DNA of 64,000 bases, from NCBI GenBank assembly GCA_964486055.1, contig CAZALE010000007.1:62001-126000 (forward strand), written 5' to 3'. The notes below the pieces were generated by a model that had not been told where the DNA came from, made no database searches, and saw nothing but the letters and a program-made list of their open reading frames with translations. A program made the position numbers and the translations under genes. Below, piece after piece: positions 1-7,172 of this stretch (position 1 is its first letter; the number at the start of each line of letters is the position of its first letter). Source of the DNA: J014 sp964486055. GTDB taxonomy: Bacteria > Acidobacteriota > Blastocatellia > Pyrinomonadales > Pyrinomonadaceae.

Positions 1-142
1 AATCTAAAACACCGTAGTTAAACGAAAAAAGTGAATTAATTCTGGAATGAAGTAGGGACTCATGATAATTATCCCACTGTTGGAAATGATGTGGGGTAAG
101 AAGCATTCCTTCATTCCAAACTATTTTTCGATAACGACTCAT
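1..142 (-). CDS. tssK: Type VI secretion baseplate subunit TssK, N-terminal fragment (runs off left edge)
   Basis: Reading the minus strand from the ATG at 142 gives 47 codons without a stop to the window edge. The peptide starts MSRYRKIVWNEGMLLTPHHF and continues QQWDNYHESLLH. This is the typical TssK (ImpJ/VasE) N-terminus: a VxWxEGMxLxPxHFQQxDxY motif. TssK is the cytoplasmic baseplate protein that links the membrane complex of the type VI secretion system to its tail. Only the first tenth or so of the protein is present, so completeness and the rest of the cluster cannot be judged. Further tss genes are expected to the left of the window. The frame stays open upstream of the ATG for about 14 codons, so a slightly earlier start is not excluded. 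Confidence 0.82.
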   Translation of the reverse strand, partial: MSRYRKIVWNEGMLLTPHHFQQWDNYHESLLHSRINSLFSFNYGVLD

Positions 143-547
143 AAACCCATCTTTTTCTCTAATTTCCTCGATCCGATGTTCAAATTAACTGAACTCAAAT
201 TCTCAAGAAGCGATGAACTTATTATTAAAGAATAGCAAGAGGCAACCCAAATTCTCTAAACTCCGCATACCGAACTGAAAGCATATTATCACAGAACAAA
301 ATCCTTGTAAATCAGGTTATAAGTAAAAGTTTTCATGAAGCTTGTTTCGTCCCGTTACTCATACCTGCATTACAAAAAATTCATATGACCTGAACAAAAC
401 TCAAGTATCTAAGCTGAATAATAAAGATTAGAATTGCTGATAAACTTGTGAAATCCATCTTGAAGACTTATTCTATTAAAAAGTGAAGTTTATATTGTAC
501 GACCAAAAAATCAGCGATAAATACATCGCATTTTTAGAGGTGTTTAT
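143..547. other. Divergent intergenic spacer between tssK and ilvE
   Basis: About 400 AT-rich bases separate two divergently transcribed genes. I see no convincing open frame, RNA fold or repeat. It must hold promoters for both neighbours. Just upstream of ilvE a purine-rich AGAGGTG (about 535-541) is the likely ribosome binding site. Confidence 0.5.
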
Positions 548-1543
548 ATGCAGAAAGACGTTAAGACTCTGAGAATAGCTCCGAAAGTATGGCGAGATGG
601 TGAATTGATAGATTGGAAAGATGCGCGCGTTCACATAATGACTCATGCAATGCATTATGGCTCAAGTGTTTTCGAGGGAATCCGCTGCTATCAGACAAAG
701 TATGGGCCAGCGATTTTCAGATTAAAAGAGCACATTCAAAGATTGCTCAACTCTGCAAAAATTTATCGAATGGACACTAAGTATGACTGTGAAACTCTTT
801 GCGATGCTGTGGTCACGGTGGTTAAAGAGAGTGGACTCGAGCAATGCTATATCAGACCGATAATGTTTCGCAGTCTTGATGAGGAAAATCCAGCTTTTGG
901 AGTAAATCCTTTCCCAAATCCAATTCAGTGTTTTATCGCCGCTTGGGATTGGGGTAAATATTTAGGTGATGAAGCCGTAGAAAATGGAGTTGACGTTTGT
1001 GTCTCTAGCTGGACCAGAATTACTTCAAACTCATTACCAGCAATGGCCAAGGCATCCGCTAATTACATGAATTCACAGCTTATAAAAATGGAAGCTATAT
1101 TGAATGGCTTTGCTGAGGGTATTGCTTTAGATGATAGAGGCTACGTCTCTGAAGGCTCCGGAGAGAATATATTTCTAGTAAAGGACGGTAAGATTTACAC
1201 TCCACCACTTGAGGCTTCGATTTTACCAGGGATCACTAGGGATTCTGTCATAAAGATTGCGAGGGAACTTGGGATTGAAGTACATGAAACCTCTATTCAG
1301 CGTGCAGCTCTTTATTTAGCCGATGAAGTCTTTTTCACTGGAACAGCTGCAGAAATAACCCCTATTCGCTCAATCGATCGAATTCAGATAGGAACAGGAA
1401 AGCGTGGAGAAATCACTAAACGTCTTCAAGAGGTCTTCTTTGGCATAGTCCGTGGAGAGCTTCCGACACCAAATCAAGAAAATTGGCTCACCTACATGTC
1501 TGATGCTCAGTTTCAGTCAAAATCAACTGGAGGATTAGATTGA
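548..1543 (+). CDS. ilvE: Branched-chain amino acid aminotransferase
   Basis: Class IV PLP-dependent aminotransferase. It transfers the amino group between glutamate and the 2-oxo acids of valine, leucine and isoleucine, the last biosynthetic and first degradative step, in the cytoplasm. The 331 residues match the usual 300-340. Visible signatures are HAMHYGSSVFEGIRCY near residues 33-48, the PLP lysine at about K168 in LPAMAKASANYMNS, the EGSGENIFLV stretch that binds the cofactor phosphate, and the late TGTAAEITPI motif. A D-amino-acid or aminodeoxychorismate lyase assignment is less likely because the whole length follows the IlvE pattern. The gene stands alone, with AGAGGTG upstream of the ATG and a strong terminator about 100 bases after the stop. 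Confidence 0.93.
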   Translation: MQKDVKTLRIAPKVWRDGELIDWKDARVHIMTHAMHYGSSVFEGIRCYQTKYGPAIFRLKEHIQRLLNSAKIYRMDTKYDCETLCDAVVTVVKESGLEQCYIRPIMFRSLDEENPAFGVNPFPNPIQCFIAAWDWGKYLGDEAVENGVDVCVSSWTRITSNSLPAMAKASANYMNSQLIKMEAILNGFAEGIALDDRGYVSEGSGENIFLVKDGKIYTPPLEASILPGITRDSVIKIARELGIEVHETSIQRAALYLADEVFFTGTAAEITPIRSIDRIQIGTGKRGEITKRLQEVFFGIVRGELPTPNQENWLTYMSDAQFQSKSTGGLD

Positions 1544-1642
1544 TATTGAGTAATTAAAATCAAAATAACTTGGGACATAAATCTGATTTCGAAGGTAAAG
1601 TTAAACCTTCATTCTAACTTTTATCATTAGTCATCCAAGTTA

Positions 1643-1668
1643 AAAAAGCCCGTAACAACGGGCTTTTT
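1643..1668. terminator. Rho-independent terminator after ilvE, bidirectional
   Basis: A perfect 11-bp inverted repeat (AAAAAGCCCGT, loop AACA, ACGGGCTTTTT) with a GC-rich core and T runs readable on both strands. It can end ilvE on the plus strand and transcripts passing folE on the minus strand. Confidence 0.9.
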
Positions 1669-1956
1669 GATCAAATACATGACAGCAAGGTAAATTGATT
1701 ATCGAATTAATAAGATTTTAATCAATGATTCTTGAATGGTTTACATCCTTTGCTCGATGCTTTTCAACTGATGAAATAGTCCTCTTTCTAGTTTTAAATC
1801 GCCAATCTTCATCAGGATTTTCTTATGCTAAATTTTCGATGCGAATGGTTCGGCTCACCCAAAAGAAAAAATTTTAAAAGACAACAACGAGTGGAGCCAG
1901 GCAGGAGTTTCATCGGATACTCATAAATCTATGCTTATTGGCTAGTATTCTGCTGA
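1669..1956. other. Intergenic stretch between the ilvE terminator and the folE stop
   Basis: About 290 bases between convergent genes. I see no RNA gene, repeat or convincing coding frame. The longest notable minus-strand frame with an ATG (1812-1913, 33 codons) has no recognisable sequence. Confidence 0.4.
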
Positions 1957-2538
1957 TTAACTCTGCCCTTTTATGAGGCTCATGGCCTCCGCTCTCGTTC
2001 TAGCGTCACGTCTGAAATTTCCTAAAACGCTGGAGGTCACAGTTTTTGCGCCGGGTTTTCTGACACCTCGTAGAGTCATACAAGTATGCTCAGCTTCGAT
2101 TACTACCATAACACCGAGCGGTTTTAGTTTTTCAAAAAGAGTCGTTGCAATTTGTTGCGTAAGTCTCTCCTGTACTTGTAGTCTACGAGCATATATCTCG
2201 GCTACCCGAGCTAACTTTGACAGACCAACTATTCTTCCATCTTTTGGAATGTAGGCTATGTGACATTTTCCAACGAATGGCGCTAAATGATGCTCACAAA
2301 TCGAGGCTATTGGGATATCCTTTACGATAACCATCTCATCATGAGAGTCTCCAACCAAAACTTTTATATGCTCGCCGGGATCATCCCACATTCCTTCTGT
2401 CAGCTCAGCATAAAACTCTGCTACTCGTTCGGGTGTCCTTTTTAAACCATCTCGTTCAGGATCTTCTCCAATACCCTCTAGAATCAAGCGAACGCCTTCT
2501 GCGATTTTTTTTAGATCAACTTTTCCAGATTTCCTCAT
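1957..2538 (-). CDS. folE: GTP cyclohydrolase I
   Basis: Type I GTP cyclohydrolase converts GTP to 7,8-dihydroneopterin triphosphate, the first step of folate (and queuosine) synthesis. The 193-residue length is normal. Signatures are the GVRLILEGIGEDPERDGLKRTPERV helix near the start, SICEHHLAPFVGKCHIAYIP in the middle (zinc Cys and His), and HTCMTLRGVRKPGAKTVTS near the C-terminus with the second zinc Cys. The gene overlaps the 3' end of the larC-like gene by 23 bases, so the two are very probably translated from one mRNA. folC of the same pathway lies in another operon at 8689-9987. Confidence 0.95.
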   Translation of the reverse strand: MRKSGKVDLKKIAEGVRLILEGIGEDPERDGLKRTPERVAEFYAELTEGMWDDPGEHIKVLVGDSHDEMVIVKDIPIASICEHHLAPFVGKCHIAYIPKDGRIVGLSKLARVAEIYARRLQVQERLTQQIATTLFEKLKPLGVMVVIEAEHTCMTLRGVRKPGAKTVTSSVLGNFRRDARTRAEAMSLIKGQS

Positions 2539-3709
2539 GATTACTTAAATCCCTCAGAATATCAGACTCTACTTCTTTAATCGGTTTGTTAATAGCTCTT
2601 GCAATTTTATGTAAATCCTCGTATTCAGGCTTTACGTTTAAAATTCTACCTGCTAACTTGGATTTTTTTAATCTGATCTTCCCATACCGGGACTCGAATG
2701 TTAAATTCTCCCTCTGTAGGCTAACCCTTTTTATTTGCGTGATTCGGATACCTAAGGTAGTTGTCTCCTTGAAAAGTAACTCGGATAGACGATCTTCGGC
2801 TTCTCTATAACACAAAAGCGAAATAAGCGTGGCAGGACGGTTTTTTTTCATTTGAATAGGAGTAAACCAACAATCTAAAGCCCCCATTTCAAGAGCTTTT
2901 TCCATGACAAAGCCTAGAATCTCCGGTGTAACATCGTCAATATTGGTTTGCAAAAGGCTTAAAACTTCTACTCTTTCGTCGTTTTCAGCTTCGATCAGCT
3001 CGCCCAGAAAAATTCTTAAGACATTTGGAAAATCCTTAAAATCCTTCTTACCGGCACCATATCCAATCTTCATCAACCTCATGGGAGGCAGCTCGCCAAA
3101 GTCATCACAAAAGGTCGTAATTATTGCAGCTCCCGTTGGTGTAGTCAATTCCGCATTTATTTTGTTCGAGAAAACCTTTGCATTTTTAAGTAACTCAGCT
3201 GTTGCCGGGGCTGGCACCGGGAACATACCATGTGCGATCTCTACAAATCCATCCCCAACATTAATCTCGGAGCAAAAGAATCTTTCAACTTCGAGCATCT
3301 CGAAGCCTACGCACGCTCCGACGATATCAACGATCGCATCAACTGCTCCAACTTCATGAAAATGAACTTTTTCAACGTCTATACCATGGATTTTTGCTTC
3401 TGCTTCAGCCAATCTCCTGAAAACCGATATCGACTTTTGTTTTACGAAATCTGAAAGTTCAGAGCTACGAATTATTTTCTCTATTTCCGGTAGGTGACGA
3501 TGTTTCTTAGTATCGTTAGTTAAAACCTCAACGTAAGTGGCCGAGATGCCAGATTTGTTACGTTTCGAGAGCTTGATGTCAAAATCTGGAAGATTGAGTT
3601 TTCTGAGTTCGCTTGTGAGCTTTTCTTGATCAATCCCCAGCTCAATCAATGCACTCAAAATCATGTTACCGCTTACACCAGCGAAGCAATCAAAATAAAT
3701 AGCTTTCAT
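2516..3709 (-). CDS. larC: LarC-family nickel-pincer cofactor protein (DUF111)
   Basis: LarC proteins are CTP-dependent cyclometallases that insert nickel into the pincer nucleotide cofactor first found in lactate racemase. The N-terminus IYFDCFAGVSGNMILSALIE is the family hallmark. FHEVGAVDAIVDIVG and the HGMFPVPAPATAELL and TTPTGAAIITTF motifs follow. The 397-residue length fits full-length LarC. In some species larC is split by a programmed frameshift; here it is one uninterrupted frame. larA, larB and larE are not in the window, so the enzyme served by the cofactor is unknown. It overlaps folE by 23 bases and the sirtuin gene by 4, placing it mid-operon. Confidence 0.85.
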   Translation of the reverse strand: MKAIYFDCFAGVSGNMILSALIELGIDQEKLTSELRKLNLPDFDIKLSKRNKSGISATYVEVLTNDTKKHRHLPEIEKIIRSSELSDFVKQKSISVFRRLAEAEAKIHGIDVEKVHFHEVGAVDAIVDIVGACVGFEMLEVERFFCSEINVGDGFVEIAHGMFPVPAPATAELLKNAKVFSNKINAELTTPTGAAIITTFCDDFGELPPMRLMKIGYGAGKKDFKDFPNVLRIFLGELIEAENDERVEVLSLLQTNIDDVTPEILGFVMEKALEMGALDCWFTPIQMKKNRPATLISLLCYREAEDRLSELLFKETTTLGIRITQIKRVSLQRENLTFESRYGKIRLKKSKLAGRILNVKPEYEDLHKIARAINKPIKEVESDILRDLSNHEEIWKS

Positions 3710-4434
3710 AGTGAATCTAACTCCCTAAGGGCTTCAGTTGCTTTCATTCGTAATGCTTCATCACAACAATCACTGATGGGAGTCTCTTCTGGATTTATCT
3801 CCACTAAAAATGCTCCATTTAACTTCGCTATTTCTGCTAGACCAATCGCCGGATAGACTAATGCAGAAGTTCCTATTACAAAAAATAAGTCGCAATTAGA
3901 GGCTTTCATTTCAGCTTCGGCAAAAATCTCGCCTGGTAAAAATTCTCCGAACAAAACTACGTCGGGACGAACCCTAGAATTGCACTCATCACAAAAGTCG
4001 GGTTTGTGCGGTATCTCATCTTCTTTCATTAAAAACTTCTTCTCACAACTTAAACAACGTGAGCGATTTATATTACCATGAAGCTCCAAAACCCTTTTGG
4101 AGCCGGCTTTTGTATGAAAACCATCGATATTCTGAGTAATCAGTGTAAAATCGTTGAAGCGGTTTTGCCATTTAGCTAGCACATGATGCGCATCATTGGG
4201 TTTGCAATCTCTCAAAACATTACGCCTATAGTCAAACCACTCCCATACTTCGTCTAAATTTTCCCGCATCATTTTAGCTGAGGATATTTGATCAAATGGC
4301 ATGCCTTTCCAAACTGTCGTACCCGCTCCCCCACGAAACGTAGGCACCCCAGATTCAGCTGAAACACCCGCACCAGTCAAAACACAAACCCTTTGTGCAC
4401 TCGAGAGTAAACTCCTTAATCTCTGAGAAATCAT
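3706..4434 (-). CDS. cobB: Sir2-family NAD-dependent protein deacylase (sirtuin)
   Basis: Sirtuins remove acyl groups from lysines using NAD and make O-acyl-ADP-ribose. Visible are the NAD-binding GAGVSAESGVPTFRG near the N-terminus, TQNIDGFH, the catalytic His in LELHGN, and a structural zinc site formed by CLSC and CDEC. The substrate-pocket segment reads WEWFDYRRNVL. In SIRT5-like desuccinylases the equivalent is Tyr-x-x-Arg, so here the Arg is kept while the Tyr position appears to be Phe; acyl preference is therefore open. I chose the ATG at 4434. A TTG four codons upstream (4446) is also possible; neither has a clear ribosome binding site. It is the first gene of the folE-larC-sirtuin operon. 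Confidence 0.88.
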   Translation of the reverse strand: MISQRLRSLLSSAQRVCVLTGAGVSAESGVPTFRGGAGTTVWKGMPFDQISSAKMMRENLDEVWEWFDYRRNVLRDCKPNDAHHVLAKWQNRFNDFTLITQNIDGFHTKAGSKRVLELHGNINRSRCLSCEKKFLMKEDEIPHKPDFCDECNSRVRPDVVLFGEFLPGEIFAEAEMKASNCDLFFVIGTSALVYPAIGLAEIAKLNGAFLVEINPEETPISDCCDEALRMKATEALRELDSL

Positions 4435-4832
4435 ACTTGAGTACAATCAAGCAAAGTAAGAGTATAACATTCATCCAGACTTTTATCAGCTACTTATAGA
4501 GTGATTGCCGGCACGATTAAGTTAACTCTCAGGCTTCAGAGTAACGATGAGTGCTCGTGTTGCTTTTGCGACCCTTGTTAAGCCTAAATTAATTTTAGAC
4601 ACGGTTAAGCAATTTGTGGCATTGCGGGTTCATTCATAGTTTGCGGTAGATTTTCACGCAACGAAGCGGCATAGGTAAAACGTTAGAGCCTTTACCCTAA
4701 AATCTAACCCGAGCATTACTTCAAGTTAAACTTACGAGGGTTGAATAGTTGACGAAAAAATATGAACATTATCGCTCGCCATGTCGTAAAGTAAATTTGG
4801 TAGTCCAATCTTAGGGTTTCTGGAGAGGAGAG
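4435..4832. other. Divergent intergenic region upstream of the sirtuin and the ECF sigma factor
   Basis: About 390 bases without a supported gene. A 30-codon plus-strand frame (4547-4639) has no recognisable product. A TTGACG hexamer at 4749-4754 resembles a -35 element, but I do not see a well-spaced -10. Promoters for both flanking operons must lie here. Confidence 0.4.
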
Positions 4833-5426
4833 TTGGAAACTGCAAAGGCTATTAATTCTCTTGAGGGTGAGGCTCTGGTAAGGCGCTGTCAGAGAGGTGA
4901 TCCGATAGCGTGGGAGACAATCGTAACTACCTACTCACGGCGGATTTTTAATCTGGCATATAGATTTACCTTTAGCGTTGAAGCTGCTGAAGACTTAACT
5001 CAGGAAGTGTTTATCAGAATCTATAAATCGCTTGATCAATATGATCCAAATCAGGGTGATCTATCTAATTGGCTCATGAGAATTGCAAGAAATCTTATAA
5101 TCGATGACTATCGGAAAAGGCAGCGATCACCGCAAGATTCTGAGCCAGACGATATCGAGCAGCACATATTTCACCTGAGATCACTTGAGAGATCGCAACA
5201 AAGTGAAATCGAGCGCCGAGAGCTTATGCAACAAATACAGCAGGCGATAAAGAAGCTGCCGCCAGACTTAAGAATCTGCGTTATCTTACGTGACATCGAA
5301 GAACTGAGTTATCAGGAAATCACTGAGCTCTTGAAGATACCTGAAGGGACAGTTAAATCTCGGATAAACCGAGGAAGAATAGAATTAGCGAAAATTTTAC
5401 GTAGAATGCGAATCGTGCAGATATGA
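4833..5426 (+). CDS. ECF-type RNA polymerase sigma factor (sigma-70 family, RpoE-like)
   Basis: Extracytoplasmic-function sigma factor of 197 residues that would direct RNA polymerase to stress promoters. Region 2 is visible at about residues 25-90 (AEDLTQEVFIRIYKSLDQY, then NWLMRIARNLIIDDYRKRQR). Region 4 is at about 140-190 (LPPDLRICVILRDIEELSYQ, then EGTVKSRINRGR). The start is TTG at 4833, supported by a strong GGAGAGGAG two bases upstream. The stop overlaps the start of the anti-sigma gene by 4 bases, the classical arrangement for co-translation of a sigma factor with its inhibitor. The target regulon cannot be read from the sequence; autoregulation from the upstream region is likely for this family. 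Confidence 0.93.
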   Translation: METAKAINSLEGEALVRRCQRGDPIAWETIVTTYSRRIFNLAYRFTFSVEAAEDLTQEVFIRIYKSLDQYDPNQGDLSNWLMRIARNLIIDDYRKRQRSPQDSEPDDIEQHIFHLRSLERSQQSEIERRELMQQIQQAIKKLPPDLRICVILRDIEELSYQEITELLKIPEGTVKSRINRGRIELAKILRRMRIVQI

Positions 5427-6184
5427 ATGAACTTAGAATAAATTGTCAGGAGTTCGAGAGTCTACTGAGTGAGTATTTAGACTCTGGGCTAGATCCAGGA
5501 ATGCAAAGTCTCGTTGCCGAACACGCATTGCAGTGCCCTCTATGTCATGATTTACTTAACGAAGTAAGAAAAAATCTGGAGGCATGCAAAAATCTTCCCT
5601 CGCCTCAGATTTCCCTGGTGAAACTCGAGGCCAGTATTCTCTCTTCCACTATGCCTGAAGCCTCCATGTCTTGCGAGGAATTTGAGAGATACTTAACTGA
5701 TTACCTAGACGGATTTTTACCAGCTCCACTATTTCATAGATGGGAACGTCACGCAATTTTATGTAACAAATGCTCTGACTTGCCAGGTTTAGTAGTCCGT
5801 TCAATAGGCGCTTGCTATACTTACAAAAATGAAGAACTGCTAGTCCCAGATGGTTTGCACGAGAAAATACTTTTATCAACGATTGGAACAACTCAATACC
5901 GCAGAAGTCTTAAAATATCCCTTGCAGAACTAGTTTTTACGATCAAAAAACTCTCGGCTCAATGGGCTTTTCAATTTGCTCCGGTCGCAATGATGTTATT
6001 ATTTGTCATGTTTGTGTTAATGCAAACTGCCGATGGCGGCCTGACAAAAGTATATGAAAAAAGTCTTGAACTAGCTGATCAAACTTATCGACAAGGAGCT
6101 AATGTGATCTCTAACAACATGAACGAAAACAAAGAAGAGTCAACTAATCAATCCATTGATGATGTATCCGGGAAAGAGAGATGA
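5423..6184 (+). CDS. Membrane-anchored anti-sigma factor with two zinc-finger domains
   Basis: Probable inhibitor of the ECF sigma factor encoded just upstream. The 253 residues hold two copies of the zinc-binding anti-sigma fold: one near residues 8-45 ending HALQCPLC, and one near 83-120 ending HAILCNKC, both with the HxxxCxxC ligand pattern. A single membrane helix (FAPVAMMLLFVMFVLMQ) lies near residues 190-208 and is followed by a short acidic and Asn-rich C-terminal tail, presumably on the far side of the membrane. Most anti-sigma factors of this class have a single finger domain, so the tandem pair is notable. The gene starts inside the sigma stop (ATGA overlap) and overlaps the next gene by 4 bases. 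Confidence 0.85.
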   Translation: MNELRINCQEFESLLSEYLDSGLDPGMQSLVAEHALQCPLCHDLLNEVRKNLEACKNLPSPQISLVKLEASILSSTMPEASMSCEEFERYLTDYLDGFLPAPLFHRWERHAILCNKCSDLPGLVVRSIGACYTYKNEELLVPDGLHEKILLSTIGTTQYRRSLKISLAELVFTIKKLSAQWAFQFAPVAMMLLFVMFVLMQTADGGLTKVYEKSLELADQTYRQGANVISNNMNENKEESTNQSIDDVSGKER

Positions 6185-6882
6185 AAATGTGGTGTGCTTA
6201 TCATAATGAAACTACAGCGGTAGTCAATTGTAATGGTTGCGGAAAACCACTTTGCCGCGCATGCGACCATCGCATAAAAGGTTTTCCTTTTTGCCAGGAT
6301 TGTATAGTTGCTGGTATAGAGCTTCTTCAACAAATGCAAAGCACCAAACAGCGAATATTGACAACCAACAAAAATCCATCTCCATATGTATCAGTCATCC
6401 TTTCACTAATATGCCCTGGACTCGGAACGGCTTATAATGGTCAAATGACAAAGGCTCTGATATATTTCCTCATTTTTACAAGCCTTTTCCAATTAGCAGT
6501 CATAACATCATCACCCATATTCGTCTTTGGTTTCATAGGAATGTGGTTTTTTTCTGCTATCGATTCATGGCGGACAGCAAAGATGATGAAGATTGGCCTT
6601 CAATCAAAAACGGCTGGCGATTGGCTGGTTAATCAAATACAAAACAATCCGAAAATAGTGGGTATGATCTTAACCGTGTTAGGATTTACGTTTCTATCGC
6701 ATTTGATAATTCCGGCCAAGATTTTTGTTAAATTGATCTTGCCTATCACGCTAATTGCTCTTGGGATTTACGTACTAACGGAACATAGATCGAGAAGAAA
6801 TATACTGGATGATCAAAGTAGTTATCCTTCCACCAGCTTTAGGACTGGTGAGTTTGAAATGAGAAAGTTTGATGATGTCTAG
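6181..6882 (+). CDS. B-box-type zinc finger membrane protein
   Basis: A 233-residue protein starting with a compact metal-binding domain: MWCAYHNETTAVVNCNGCGK followed by LCRACDHRIKGFPFCQDCI, a Cys/His spacing that resembles B-box zinc fingers. The rest contains several hydrophobic segments, the first (SVILSLICPGLGTAYNGQ followed by MTKALIYFLIF) similar to the small TM2-type membrane domain, and a pair near residues 155-200. It overlaps the anti-sigma gene by 4 bases and is probably part of the same envelope-stress operon. Its biochemical role is unknown. A sensor or cofactor for the anti-sigma factor is an inference from context only. Confidence 0.7.
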   Translation: MKMWCAYHNETTAVVNCNGCGKPLCRACDHRIKGFPFCQDCIVAGIELLQQMQSTKQRILTTNKNPSPYVSVILSLICPGLGTAYNGQMTKALIYFLIFTSLFQLAVITSSPIFVFGFIGMWFFSAIDSWRTAKMMKIGLQSKTAGDWLVNQIQNNPKIVGMILTVLGFTFLSHLIIPAKIFVKLILPITLIALGIYVLTEHRSRRNILDDQSSYPSTSFRTGEFEMRKFDDV

Positions 6883-6947
6883 GTTTGTCCTAATTACTAA
6901 AGAATTCTAAAATACAATCAGCACTTTGAGGAAAGGAGATTGGTATT

Positions 6948-7172
6948 ATGTTGAAAGTACTAAAGACGGCGGGTAGGTGGGGCAGCATATTCCTTTTGAT
7001 TGCTTTATTAATCGCATTGGTCCGACAACTAATAGCTTTCATAGGCTTCATGACGACCGTCATAAAAATATTAATAGTTCTCGCCTTCGTGGCTGTTTTT
7101 CTATTCGTCGGCTACTTGTTTTTCAAAGCTATGATGGAAAAGCAGAGGAAAAAAGAACCAGAATCAGATTAG
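6948..7172 (+). CDS. Small membrane protein, unknown function
   Basis: A 74-residue protein with a well-placed AAAGGAG about 8 bases before the ATG. Nearly all of it is hydrophobic: one segment around residues 13-35 and a second around 40-63, so two membrane helices joined by a short turn, ending in a charged tail (KAMMEKQRKKEPESD). It follows the B-box protein by 65 bases on the same strand and may be the last gene of the sigma-factor operon. Its stop codon abuts the guaA stop on the opposite strand with no spacer. I do not recognise a family. Confidence 0.65.
   Translation: MLKVLKTAGRWGSIFLLIALLIALVRQLIAFIGFMTTVIKILIVLAFVAVFLFVGYLFFKAMMEKQRKKEPESD

Noticed and set aside
1812..1913. 33-codon minus-strand frame between ilvE and folE
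   Set aside because: No ribosome binding site and no recognisable peptide; chance frame in AT-rich spacer.
2904..3359. 151-codon frame antisense to larC
   Set aside because: Lies fully within a clear gene on the other strand; the Ser-rich product is a codon-shadow.
4547..4639. 30-codon plus-strand frame upstream of the sigma factor
   Set aside because: No family, no convincing start signal; probably chance.
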